Positions 29,677 through 39,305 of a stretch of 64,000 bases of DNA are shown piece by piece (within the stretch, counting starts at the first letter, position 1; each line of letters opens with the position of its first letter). The DNA is from Tranzscheliella williamsii (Eukaryota; Basidiomycota; Ustilaginomycetes; Ustilaginales; Ustilaginaceae). Below the pieces are notes generated by a model, which saw nothing but the letters and a program-made list of their open reading frames with translations, made no database searches and was not told the origin of the DNA. Where the stretch lies: positions 124,001 to 188,000 of the forward strand of contig JALBYF010000001.1 in assembly GCA_023212725.1 (NCBI GenBank), given 5' to 3'. Made by a program: the position numbers and the translations under genes.

Positions 29677-31692
29677 ATGGCGACTGCAACCGCCAAGCTG
29701 CCCAGCGATGCGTCCTCGTCGTCGTCTCCATCCTCGGCTTCGGCTTCGACACTGATCCTACTCCAGGTCTTGGCTCGCATCTTCACCTTCCTCCTCAACC
29801 AGGTGCTCATCAGGCTGGTATCGCCCAGTATCTTCGGTCTCGCCAACATCCAGCTCGAGCTGCTCCTCTCCACCATCCTATTCCTATCTCGTGACGCGAT
29901 CCGCACCGTGCTCATACGAAGGACAACCCTTGCAGCCCCCCCTCCAGCCGTGCTCCAAGATGGCGCTGGCGGAAAGGGTCAAGTCAGAGGGCCGAGAAAC
30001 GGCGTCCGAAACTCAATCCACAACGTTGCGCTGCTCCCGCTACCGGTCGGGCTGCTGCTGACCGCCGTGGTCTGTGGTGTCTACACATCCTACTTGGCCC
30101 CTCAGTCTGTACGGGTTGTCCCGGCCTTCCATGCCAGTGTCTGGCTGTATGCCTTCGGAGCGTTCGCCGAACTCTGCTATGAGCCCTTGAACATCCGTGC
30201 AGTGGGTCTTGGCAAAACCGCTTTACGTGTAAAGGCAGAAGGTGTTGCGGTGCTAGCAAAGTGTCTCACCACGATTGGCGCCATCACCCTCCTGGCCCCT
30301 GCTTTGTCTAGAGTTTGGGTTAGCAGCCAGGCTGGATTCTGGACAGGCGATGAGAGAGCGGTGGCTCTGCTCGCCTTTGGTCTCGGCCAAGCGGTCTTTG
30401 GCCTGGTTATGCTTGTTGTGCACCTCGTCTACTTTGCCAAACAGTTTTCCATCAGTCTTACCGCCGAGCTGTATGTCCCCAAGCCAGATGCCGCCACGCC
30501 CGTCTCCATCCGCGCTCAGGCGACAATCGCTCCAGATGCTCTCTCCGGCGTTACGACCCATTTGTGCTCCGTATGGTTGGATCGGCCAACAGTGGCGCTG
30601 TGCTTTGCCATGTCGCAGCAAGGCCTCCTGAAACACCTACTCACTGAAAGCGACAAGCTCGCCGTCGCAAGGTTTGCAACGCTCGAGGATCAAGGCGGCT
30701 ATGCTCTAGCGTCCAACTACGGCTCGCTAGTGGCGCGCATTCTCTTTCAACCAATCGAAGAGACCGCCCGTTTGGTCATTTCCCAGCAATTACCCCCTCT
30801 CGATTCGAAGCCTTTACACCAAAGCAGTTACCTGACAGCTGAAACCCTGGACAGGGCGGCTGCCATGCTGAGTGGGCTCTTTCGGCTGCATGCCTTGCTG
30901 GGGCTAGTGTTCGTCGTCTTCGGCGGGCCTCTTAGCCAACCGTTCCTGTACATCTTAGCTGGTCCACGATGGGCATTAGCGACCAGCGCACCCGTCATCT
31001 TGGCCGCGTACACATGGTATGTCCCCATCATGGGCTTCAACGGCCTCGTCGAGGGGTTCTTTCAATCTACGGCTACTCAGCAGCAGATACAGCGGTACAA
31101 CAAGGCCCTCCTCTTTGCCAGCACCTGTTTCGTGGCCATCTTGGTCGCCATATCCCATCTCCCGGAACAACCACGGGGCTCTCCGAGCGCTTTGCATGGT
31201 CACGGTACTTGGGTCAACCAGATACAGAAGTCGGGATTGGTCTGGGCGAATGCAGCGAGCCTTTTCATCCGTGCCGTCTGGTGCTGGAGCTTCCTGCTCA
31301 AGTATTTCCAGGCCGCCGCGACCTACGTTACGACTAGCACACCTAAAAGAGGCTCGATGTTGAGCACTGGCGCCAAAGATATGGTGTACCGTGTACGCCC
31401 CACAACCGCGCTTCCTTCCGCCCCCGTCCTGGCCGTATTTGGCACTGTCGCTGTGGTGCTACGCATTCTGACGCCACGGCTCATGCCTAGCGCCGACCTC
31501 CTAGCGGCCAAGGGCACAGGCGCCTCTAACCGGCTTGGCTCCTTGTTCCTGCTAGTTCCTGTCATCGGCGCCGGAGCGGCTGGCTTAGTGCTTTGTCTGG
31601 CCGCCTGCGTCACTTTCGACCGCGCAAGGCTATTCACTGCCGTTCGCAGTATGAGAGGTAGAACGGACGATGCGGCGAGAAAGACTCAGTGA
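29677..31692 (+). CDS. RFT1: RFT1, ER membrane protein of N-glycan lipid-linked oligosaccharide assembly
   Basis: Single exon, 671 residues. RFT1 is needed for the step in which Man5GlcNAc2-PP-dolichol becomes available in the ER lumen; whether it is itself the flippase is debated. The N-terminal family signature is clear: LLQVLARIFTFLLNQVLIR then SPSIFGLANIQLELL and LFLSRDAIRTVL. About a dozen hydrophobic segments are spread over the chain, including LLPLPVGLLLTAVVCGVY and a conserved ASNYGSLVARILFQPIEE region near residue 345. The length exceeds yeast Rft1 (574), mainly through loops. It is divergent from MSE1. Confidence 0.93.
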   Translation: MATATAKLPSDASSSSSPSSASASTLILLQVLARIFTFLLNQVLIRLVSPSIFGLANIQLELLLSTILFLSRDAIRTVLIRRTTLAAPPPAVLQDGAGGKGQVRGPRNGVRNSIHNVALLPLPVGLLLTAVVCGVYTSYLAPQSVRVVPAFHASVWLYAFGAFAELCYEPLNIRAVGLGKTALRVKAEGVAVLAKCLTTIGAITLLAPALSRVWVSSQAGFWTGDERAVALLAFGLGQAVFGLVMLVVHLVYFAKQFSISLTAELYVPKPDAATPVSIRAQATIAPDALSGVTTHLCSVWLDRPTVALCFAMSQQGLLKHLLTESDKLAVARFATLEDQGGYALASNYGSLVARILFQPIEETARLVISQQLPPLDSKPLHQSSYLTAETLDRAAAMLSGLFRLHALLGLVFVVFGGPLSQPFLYILAGPRWALATSAPVILAAYTWYVPIMGFNGLVEGFFQSTATQQQIQRYNKALLFASTCFVAILVAISHLPEQPRGSPSALHGHGTWVNQIQKSGLVWANAASLFIRAVWCWSFLLKYFQAAATYVTTSTPKRGSMLSTGAKDMVYRVRPTTALPSAPVLAVFGTVAVVLRILTPRLMPSADLLAAKGTGASNRLGSLFLLVPVIGAGAAGLVLCLAACVTFDRARLFTAVRSMRGRTDDAARKTQ

Positions 31693-31920
31693 CTCGCTCG
31701 CTTGATTCATGTCGTCTCCAACTGCGATCGAGGCCAGTTACCAGCGATCAAACGCCCAGAAGTCTGCAGTCAAAAGGTCAAGGAACGATGCGAGGCGATG
31801 TTATTACGGACACAAATCAGCAAATATCTGCCCTGCCCTGTGAATCGGAACTAAGCAACCAAGAGAGGCCCGAGGCTCCATAATGACCAGTGACAATGCG
31901 CTATGGGATTCCGACGCACC

Positions 31921-34900
31921 TTACCCGAAGTTCGTGACCCTAAGGTTGGTCAATTTGGAGCGGGAAGGGGACATGTACGAGCTGGAGGAGATGCGGGCGG
32001 CCGGAGGAGGGGCAATGGTGGGGGTAGACCAGGGGAAGAGCGGCGTTCCTACCCTTTCTACCTTCTCAGTCTCGACATAGGCGCCCTTGTCGCGATCGTC
32101 GCTCTCGCCCTCGGCTCCGTCGTGGTGGTCGTTCTGGTGATAATCAGGCACGGCTGAAACGCCGTCGACCGAGACCGTCGTGTCAGTGTCTTCCTCGCCA
32201 TGGCTGTCCTCCTTAGCCGCACTAAAGTCCAGGAAGAGGCTGTCGGGACTCGTGTAGGGGTTGTGCGGCACGTGGAAGGGGCTGACAACGTCTCCAGGGG
32301 ACATGTAAATCTGACCGGGATGCTGGCTGAGGCTTTGAGGCGTGCCGACAATCACCCGCACGCGTTGGGACGGGCTGGCATTTTTGGCCGAGCTGGAGTC
32401 CGTACCGCAGCTGACGGGCGAGCCGGAGCGGTGCATCCCGGAGAGGTAGGGGTAGGAGAAGTGGGAGGCGGCAAGCTGCGACTCGTCAGTCACGAGAGAG
32501 TTCAGCGACTCGCGCGATGCATTGGCCATCCTAGACGCAACCATCGGCGAGAGGTGGTGGCCACGCGGATGCGGCTGGTCGGAGAAGGCGTACGGGGAGT
32601 CGTCGTTGGCGAGGAGGGTGATGAAGTCGTCCGGGAGGTCGGCGCGGGGACGGGGCTCTGCGGAAGCGGGGAGTCCCTGGGCGGGGGGTACAGCGCTACG
32701 GCGCGGCGCGCCATTGCGCATCGTGACGACGGGCATCGGCGCCGCGGTGTACTTATCGGCTGGGGCGCTCGACGGCGGCTTGTTGAGCGGGCGGATCGAG
32801 CTCGCGGCTCTCCGGAGGCGCGAGCCCCACCCGGCACCGGCTGCACCAGCGGCGGCTGCGCCGTCGAGGTGTAGGTTGGACACAGGCGGTCCGCGCATCT
32901 TCTCCTCATCGTCATGCGTGCCTTCGGCCATCCGCTCCGTGCGGCCGAGGTTGTACGCCGCGGCTTCCTTTCTCTTGCGGTACGCGTAGATACCTCCCAA
33001 GCCGGCAGCCAGCGCGGCCGCGCCCAGAAGCGATCCGGCAATGGCTCCAGTATGGCTTGACGAGCTGCCGCCGGTGCTTGCGTCCGCGCCTGGCAAAGTA
33101 CCAGCAGCCGGGGCAGCGGCTTCCGGCTTTGCGGCGGCGGTATCGGCAGCAGCGGCGGTTGTGTCGTCAAGCGGGGTGGGGCTGGAGGCGGCAGCGGGAT
33201 CCTCGCTGGGCCCCTCGACAGCAGGCTGCTGCTGGACAACAGGGGCGGCAGAAACAGGCGCGGCAGACTGTTGAGCTGGCGCTGGCGCTGGTGCCGAGGA
33301 ACCGACAGCAGCAGCGATGGCCTGCCGCCCTTCGGACACGCCCTGGACGGAGGTGGACCAGGTAAAACCTCCAGCGGTCGCCAGTGTCGACGTGTCGAGG
33401 AAGTGGACGGGGCCTGCGCCGTTCTGGTCTGCAGCTGGGCTGGTGGAGGCGAGGAAGCTCTGCCCGTTGGAGCTTGGGCTGGAGCTCTGCTGGCCGAAGG
33501 AGGTGACCATCACGTTGCCGGCCATAACAGCAGAGTGGTAGGCGAGCGCGGGGGGCTGGGTGGACTGCGCGGTCCACGTCGCTGCGTCCCAGCGTGCAGG
33601 GGACTGCGACGTGTCGAGGAGGAACACCTCGTTGATCGGATCGTTGTCCGCAGTGTACTCGCTCGGGTCCTGCAGATAGCCGCCGTGAACGATGATTTTG
33701 CCGTCCGGCGAATAGACAGCCGAGTGGCCCATTCGCCCAGATGGGATGCGACCCGTCGCATTCCAGCGCTCCCAGTCGCCCGATGCAAGGTCCAGGACCC
33801 AGAATTTGGAGAGCGGAGCCATCTTCCCGTTCGCATCCTTTCCGCCAAGGAAGACCACCTTCTCGCCCGAGGTCCCGTTTGCCGGTACACGCGCGACCGC
33901 GTAATCGGTCAGCGAAAAGCCCCGCATCCGCGAGTCCAAGCCCAGCGACTTGACGGCCATCCGGCCCGGGCTGGCAGGGTTTGCCGCAGCCTGGTCGGTC
34001 AGCTCGCCATGGGGAGTCGAGACGGGGATGTAGGATACTGAGGACGTGTAGGACGAAGCCGACGAGACCGAGCTTGAATAGGATGAAGCCCCGTCGCCCG
34101 AAACCGACGAGACGATGCTTGAAGAGGATGAGTTTCCGTCGTCGGAAACCGAGTTGGAGACCTGGGTCCAGATGTCCACGCCGTCGTATGTTCCGTTGGT
34201 GGTCGCGCAGACGGTGGTGTCGTAGTTGCCGCCCGAGACCATGATGGAGGTCGAGTTGGACGGCAGGGTGATAGCCTGAGCGCCCTTTCGACGAGCTGGC
34301 AGCTGGTCGCTGTCAGGGTAGGTGGCCACCCACACGCCCGCGGAGAGGTTGCCGGCGGGCGCGGACCAGACGTAGGCGGGCGCGTCGACGGCGCAATTTG
34401 CAGTGACGCCGCCGACGACCCAGAGCTTTTCGGTGCCGTTCGTCTGGGCAACTGTGGCCGAGGCGAACGCGTGGGGCGGCAGGCCGTCCGACGAAAGCCG
34501 CTGCCACTGCTGAGCGGTCGTGTTGGCCAGCGAGCCATCGGCTAGCGACGAGAGGTCGAGCGCATACACATCATTGGTAATATTGCCCTGCTCGCTTGTT
34601 TGTCCTCCCACAAGCATCACTACGTTGTGGGCAGGCAGAAAGGTGGCGGTATGGCCCCACCGGTCCGACGGCGGTGCGACAGTCACGTTGGCGTCACCGC
34701 CGTCGGGACCCTCAAAGACAACGGTCAAGGTGCGGCCCTGTGAGTCTGCCTCAGACGCGGCAGTGGTGCTGTTGGTGCCGTTGATCCCGGCAACAACGGG
34801 GAAGGTCTGGTCACTCCGACGGTGCAACGATGAGTTAAGGTTTCGACGGCCGGTCCCCGGCGCCTCTCTGGGGCTTGCTAGATCTCCACCCAGATATCTT

Positions 34901-35310
34901 CCTCGAGAGAAATCGGTAGAGGTTTGCCTAGAGACACGACTCTGGGCCTGCGCGTGGGGCTGAAGAAGACCTGGAGCTGCGACTGGTTCCAGGCCTTGTC
35001 GTCCCTGAGCGGGCGGTAGGCGCGATGGCAGAGCCGCGACATACGGAAGAAGGAGAGCAACGAGCAGCGAGCGCAGCAGCCATAGCGACGCTTTGGTTCT
35101 GTGGTATTTGTTGGCCGACGCTGGTTGAGCAGCTTTGGGAAGGCGGGTGTGGGCAGGGCGAATCGGGAACGCAGAGAAGCCGCCGTACGTTGCTGCTTCT
35201 GGCGTTGGGAAACTCGGCCGGAAGGAAGACGCCGGCGTCTTTCCGTAAGGAGAGCCTCCTTTTCCGCAGCAAGCGTCTTGTTTCTTGATTTGACTCGTGC
35301 TGATTGCCAT
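31921..35310 (-). CDS. Kelch-repeat single-pass membrane protein
   Basis: From the only plausible ATG (35310) the product is 1129 residues; the longer open frame starts at a TTG. A strongly hydrophobic segment at about 75-95 (LWLLRSLLVALLLPYVAAL) acts as signal peptide or anchor, unusually far from the N terminus. Kelch-type blades follow: HTATFLPAHNVVMLVGG, KLWVVGGVTANC, MGHSAVYSPDGKIIVHGG, YHSAVMAGNVMVTSFG. A second membrane helix, SHTGAIAGSLLGAAALAAGL, precedes a basic YRKRKE stretch and a Ser/Pro-rich tail of about 300 residues, probably cytosolic. A Ser/Tyr-rich repeat (SSSVSSASSYTSSVS) interrupts the blades. It resembles kelch membrane proteins of smut fungi in layout; function unknown. 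Confidence 0.85.
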   Translation of the reverse strand: MAISTSQIKKQDACCGKGGSPYGKTPASSFRPSFPTPEAATYGGFSAFPIRPAHTRLPKAAQPASANKYHRTKASLWLLRSLLVALLLPYVAALPSRLPPAQGRQGLEPVAAPGLLQPHAQAQSRVSRQTSTDFSRGRYLGGDLASPREAPGTGRRNLNSSLHRRSDQTFPVVAGINGTNSTTAASEADSQGRTLTVVFEGPDGGDANVTVAPPSDRWGHTATFLPAHNVVMLVGGQTSEQGNITNDVYALDLSSLADGSLANTTAQQWQRLSSDGLPPHAFASATVAQTNGTEKLWVVGGVTANCAVDAPAYVWSAPAGNLSAGVWVATYPDSDQLPARRKGAQAITLPSNSTSIMVSGGNYDTTVCATTNGTYDGVDIWTQVSNSVSDDGNSSSSSIVSSVSGDGASSYSSSVSSASSYTSSVSYIPVSTPHGELTDQAAANPASPGRMAVKSLGLDSRMRGFSLTDYAVARVPANGTSGEKVVFLGGKDANGKMAPLSKFWVLDLASGDWERWNATGRIPSGRMGHSAVYSPDGKIIVHGGYLQDPSEYTADNDPINEVFLLDTSQSPARWDAATWTAQSTQPPALAYHSAVMAGNVMVTSFGQQSSSPSSNGQSFLASTSPAADQNGAGPVHFLDTSTLATAGGFTWSTSVQGVSEGRQAIAAAVGSSAPAPAPAQQSAAPVSAAPVVQQQPAVEGPSEDPAAASSPTPLDDTTAAAADTAAAKPEAAAPAAGTLPGADASTGGSSSSHTGAIAGSLLGAAALAAGLGGIYAYRKRKEAAAYNLGRTERMAEGTHDDEEKMRGPPVSNLHLDGAAAAGAAGAGWGSRLRRAASSIRPLNKPPSSAPADKYTAAPMPVVTMRNGAPRRSAVPPAQGLPASAEPRPRADLPDDFITLLANDDSPYAFSDQPHPRGHHLSPMVASRMANASRESLNSLVTDESQLAASHFSYPYLSGMHRSGSPVSCGTDSSSAKNASPSQRVRVIVGTPQSLSQHPGQIYMSPGDVVSPFHVPHNPYTSPDSLFLDFSAAKEDSHGEEDTDTTVSVDGVSAVPDYHQNDHHDGAEGESDDRDKGAYVETEKVERVGTPLFPWSTPTIAPPPAARISSSSYMSPSRSKLTNLRVTNFG

Positions 35311-36465
35311 CGCATCGTTCTGTGTGGTAGGAGGGGAAGGTATGTTGAAGGAGAAGCGCCTCTGAGTCCGAGGCGTTGAAGGAGGGAGATGGAAGTGGGA
35401 CCACGGTGATGGAGCCCAAAAACTGAACAAAAACCTCGAAGCTGTCTTGTCGTCAAGACGAGAATGGCGTCGAAGAACCGATTCAGGATGAAGTAACTAG
35501 AGACCAGCTCTACGAAAAAAACAGAAGGAGAGGGGGGAGGGGCGATAGGGACGAACAAGGTGGGGATGAATGGTGGTCGAAGAGAAAGAGGAAGGTAGAG
35601 ACCGAAAGGAGAGAGGTGAGAGAATAACCGAAGTCGGCGAGGCCAACGAGGAAGCAGGCTCGGTACGCTCAACGTCAGCGAGACTACCAAAAGTAGAGTG
35701 GGCGGTCTGGTCTGCGTTGGGCGACAGTCCATTGCGCACATACAAGCTGCCATTAAGCGCAGTAGAATCAACAGCAAGCTGGTGATCCTAGACACAACTC
35801 GTCCTCTGCACGCAAAAAAAAGGCACACGAACCTGGAGCTGTCTTGGCACTGGCTGTTAGTGCAGTGCAGGGATGCCCTGTCACTCGTCATCTATGCCTG
35901 GAACAGCGCTACCAGTCTTCGTGCGGGCGGGGGAAGGCACGAGCTGCCCGAAGAAGCCAATGGCTATGCATGCTGGATGTTGAGCAGACTAGGGCCGAGC
36001 CTGCTCTCCTAGAGCGAGCAATACGAACTATTGAAAGAGGGCAGTAATTGGCAGAACTGGGCAGATATGACATATCACGCTGGATGGCGACCATATTAAG
36101 ACAGCTAGCATACATCCGCCGTCTAGTCCGCGATCGCCTGCTCGCACGACGAAGGGCAGCTGCCAACAACCCTTACCTGGGCTGGGACATTCAGAATCCG
36201 ATCTGCACATCCTTGTGTTGGTGATGTTGGAGCAGGAGAAAGTGGACCTACAGCCAAAGGCGGCCTTTCGGATGGTGCAATCGGGATCCATCGGGGAACG
36301 GTCTCTCCCGATTATCTTGGCTCTTGTCGGCGATTTCTTGTCCGGATTCCGAGAGAGCCGGTGTGGCTACGCCTTCTTCGTAATGATTGTGATTCCGTTG
36401 CCCAATTGCTCTTCTTCTCCAGTCACTCCTCGACGCTGACCTTGCTACGACCTGGAAGCTAGATC
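35311..36465. promoter_or_regulatory. Divergent promoter region, kelch protein and OCT1
   Basis: About 1.15 kb between start codons. Open frames overlap it on the minus strand (34878-35891), but only as extensions of another frame. I see no independent gene. Confidence 0.5.
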
Positions 36466-39126
36466 ATGGCGACCACCAGAATCGCCGGGAAAGCCAGCGC
36501 AAGGTCCTCGTTCTCATCGCTGTCTCGAACGCCGGTCCGGGCGGCTCCATTGTCGCCACTCTCAAATGCCGTTGGGAGCACGACGGCCTCTGCCACACGT
36601 ACAGCGACGCCGTTCCTCTCGCAACGGTTTTTCAGTCTCACAAGGATATCCCACCGGGCAGAGCCTTCGAGATCAGTACCGAGTAACCTCATCGCGAGCG
36701 GGATCTCATCCGACCACGAGAAGGACAATGAGACGTTGCGCTCGCTCTTCGACGCTCCGCCGTCTTCTACGTCTGCGAACAGTCTCCGATCGTCGGGCCC
36801 TTCGACCGGACTTTTCGAAATCCCGTCATTGACTTCACCACAAAGCTTCCTGGTATTGGCCCAGCAGACACTCGCTCGTGCTCAACTCCTGGTGGACCGG
36901 ATCGACCGCGCAGGCTCACAAGACCCGAGTAGCTCCGAAGGACAGAAGGAGCTGCGAGAGGTCGTCCGCAACCTCGACAGACTGAGCGATCTTCTGTGCG
37001 GCGTGATTGACATGGCCGAGCTGGTGCGTAACGCCCATCCCGATCCGGAGTGGGCGGAAGCGGCGAATGCGGCCTACGAGTACCTGTGCGGATACATGAA
37101 TGTGCTCAATACCCACACCGGCCTCTACCAAGTCCTCCGCAACATCCTCAACTCGCCCGATATCGTCTCCTCGCTCTCTACCGAGGCGGTCGCCGTTGCC
37201 CACGTCTTCCTGCGCGACTTTGAAAAGTCGGGCATCCATCTGCCGCCCGCCGAAAGGGAGCGCTTTGTCCAGCTGAGCGACGAGATCTTGGTCCTCGGGC
37301 GAGGTTTTCTCCAGGATATTGCTGGAAATGAGGCATCCGACGACTTTGCACGCAGCGCCAATGCGAGCAAAGACCAGGACCCCGAAGACGTCGTCGAGAT
37401 ACCAAGCGACTGGCTGGAAGGTATGAACTCGTCGCTCATCAATGCTCTCCGCGCCAGCAGTCTAGCCGACCGGAACGGTAAGATGACCTTTTCGGCGTCA
37501 GACCAGCCCTGGGCCTTCCAGACGATACTCAAGTATGCCCCGGACGAGAGGGCCAGGAAGGCCGCCTTCCGAGCTGCCAACTACGGAAGCCGCGCACAGG
37601 TACAGCGGCTCGAGCGTCTGCTCAAGGCGCGCGCCGAGCTCGCGACGCTCACCGGTGCCGATTCCTACTCGCAGCTGGCGCTGGGCGATAAGATGGCCAA
37701 GGAGCCGCGCAACGTGGAAGAGTTCCTACGCGCCCTGACCAAGCACCACCGCCCGCGAGCGTCTCAAGACATGGACAAGCTGCGACTGCTCAAGACTCAA
37801 GGTGCTGGCAGCCACGCTGCTGCCAAGGCGGCGGGCGGATCCGACGCGTCTGGTGGCCTGCCGACCTTGGCGCCTTGGGACAGGGATATGTACACCGAGC
37901 AGCACTTCCGCAGCCCGGCGCTGCGCAGTGTCCAGCCGCTCTCGCCGTACTTTAGCGTCGGCTCGGTCTTTGCGGGGCTTTCGAGGTTGTTCTCTGCGCT
38001 CTACGGGATCCGATTCCGCGCGTCCATGGTGGCGCCCGGCGAGGTGTGGAGCGACGGGCCGGGGGACGTGATGAAGGTCGAGGTGCTCGACGAGCGGGAG
38101 GGTGCACAGGCGTCGTCCGGCTCGGCGGAGGGCCTGATCGGCACCATCTATGCCGACCTCTGGAGCCGGGAGGGCAAGCCGGGAGGTGCCGCACACTACA
38201 CGGTGCGGTGCTCGCGGCGGGTGGACAAGGACGACGAGGCTGGGGATTTCCAGTACGGCCGGGCCGAGGATGGGTCGGCGGTGGAGCCGGGGGACCTGGG
38301 GCGGGATGGATATGGCAATCCGCTGCAGGCGCCTGTGTTTGCGCAGCGCGAGCGGCCAGGGCGGTACCAGCTGCCCGTGGTTGTGCTGATGTGCGACTTT
38401 TCGCGGCCGGGGGGGAACGGTGCGGGGCCGTGCCTGCTGGGGTGGCACGAGGTGGAGACGCTGTTCCACGAGATGGGGCATGCGCTGCACTCGATGGTGG
38501 GGCGGACGTCGTACCACAATGTGTCGGGGACGCGGTGTGCGACCGACTTTGTCGAGCTGCCATCGATTCTGATGGAGCATTTTGTCAGTGCGCCCGAGGT
38601 GGTGGCGGTGATGGCGCGGCACTATGCGACGGGGGCTGCGCTGCCGTACGAGCATCTAGCGGCGCATCTGCGCGCCGCGCGCTCGCTCGAGGGTCTCGAC
38701 ACCTACCACCAGATCCTGCTGGCTCGACTGGACCAGGTCTTGCACTCGCCCGCTGCTGCTGAGCCGGCGTTCGACTCGACGCGCGCCTACGCCGCGCTGG
38801 ATGCGCACATGGCTCTGCCGCCCGCCCGCGCGCTGTCGTACACCCCCGGCGCACACCCACACGCCCGCTTCGGCCACCTGTTCGGCTACGGCGCCACCTA
38901 CTACTCGTACCTCCTCGACCGCGCCATCGCCGCCAAGGTCTGGAACGTCCTCTTCGCCGCCAACCCGCTCGACCGCGACAGCGGCTCCCGCTACAAACAC
39001 CTCTGCCTCAAACACGGCGGCGGCAAAGACCCCTGGCACATCCTCGCCGACCTCCTCCACGACGACTCGATCCGCAGCGGCGACGACGCCGCCATGCACC
39101 AAGTCGGCCGCTGGGGCATAGAATAG
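36466..39126 (+). CDS. OCT1: Mitochondrial intermediate peptidase
   Basis: M3 metallopeptidase of the matrix that removes an octapeptide from some imported proteins after MPP cleavage. Single exon, 886 residues. The N terminus is Arg/Ser/Ala-rich, a mitochondrial presequence. Zinc site: His668, Glu669 and His672 in FHEMGHALHS, with the third ligand Glu704 in LMEHF, the usual M3 spacing. RPGRYQLPVVVLMCDF and SGTRCATDFVELPS are family-typical. Longer than yeast Oct1 (772), partly through a Gly/Ser insert near residue 455. Wobble composition flips from G to C about 300 nt before the stop. Convergent with NEO1, 179 nt apart. Confidence 0.96.
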   Translation: MATTRIAGKASARSSFSSLSRTPVRAAPLSPLSNAVGSTTASATRTATPFLSQRFFSLTRISHRAEPSRSVPSNLIASGISSDHEKDNETLRSLFDAPPSSTSANSLRSSGPSTGLFEIPSLTSPQSFLVLAQQTLARAQLLVDRIDRAGSQDPSSSEGQKELREVVRNLDRLSDLLCGVIDMAELVRNAHPDPEWAEAANAAYEYLCGYMNVLNTHTGLYQVLRNILNSPDIVSSLSTEAVAVAHVFLRDFEKSGIHLPPAERERFVQLSDEILVLGRGFLQDIAGNEASDDFARSANASKDQDPEDVVEIPSDWLEGMNSSLINALRASSLADRNGKMTFSASDQPWAFQTILKYAPDERARKAAFRAANYGSRAQVQRLERLLKARAELATLTGADSYSQLALGDKMAKEPRNVEEFLRALTKHHRPRASQDMDKLRLLKTQGAGSHAAAKAAGGSDASGGLPTLAPWDRDMYTEQHFRSPALRSVQPLSPYFSVGSVFAGLSRLFSALYGIRFRASMVAPGEVWSDGPGDVMKVEVLDEREGAQASSGSAEGLIGTIYADLWSREGKPGGAAHYTVRCSRRVDKDDEAGDFQYGRAEDGSAVEPGDLGRDGYGNPLQAPVFAQRERPGRYQLPVVVLMCDFSRPGGNGAGPCLLGWHEVETLFHEMGHALHSMVGRTSYHNVSGTRCATDFVELPSILMEHFVSAPEVVAVMARHYATGAALPYEHLAAHLRAARSLEGLDTYHQILLARLDQVLHSPAAAEPAFDSTRAYAALDAHMALPPARALSYTPGAHPHARFGHLFGYGATYYSYLLDRAIAAKVWNVLFAANPLDRDSGSRYKHLCLKHGGGKDPWHILADLLHDDSIRSGDDAAMHQVGRWGIE

Positions 39127-39305
39127 CCCCGCCCTTCCCCCTCATCCACCCATCACATAGACAATTGCAAGCGGCGCCGAGGCCCGCATCCCATCCACAC
39201 CACGTGCTCGGCCGAAAGGAGAGGCAGTAGATAGCAGAGGCGGAAGATACATGCATGTGGACGCGAAAGTGCGCGGTGGCGGGCGCAGCGACTGTGCGAC
39301 GCCGG

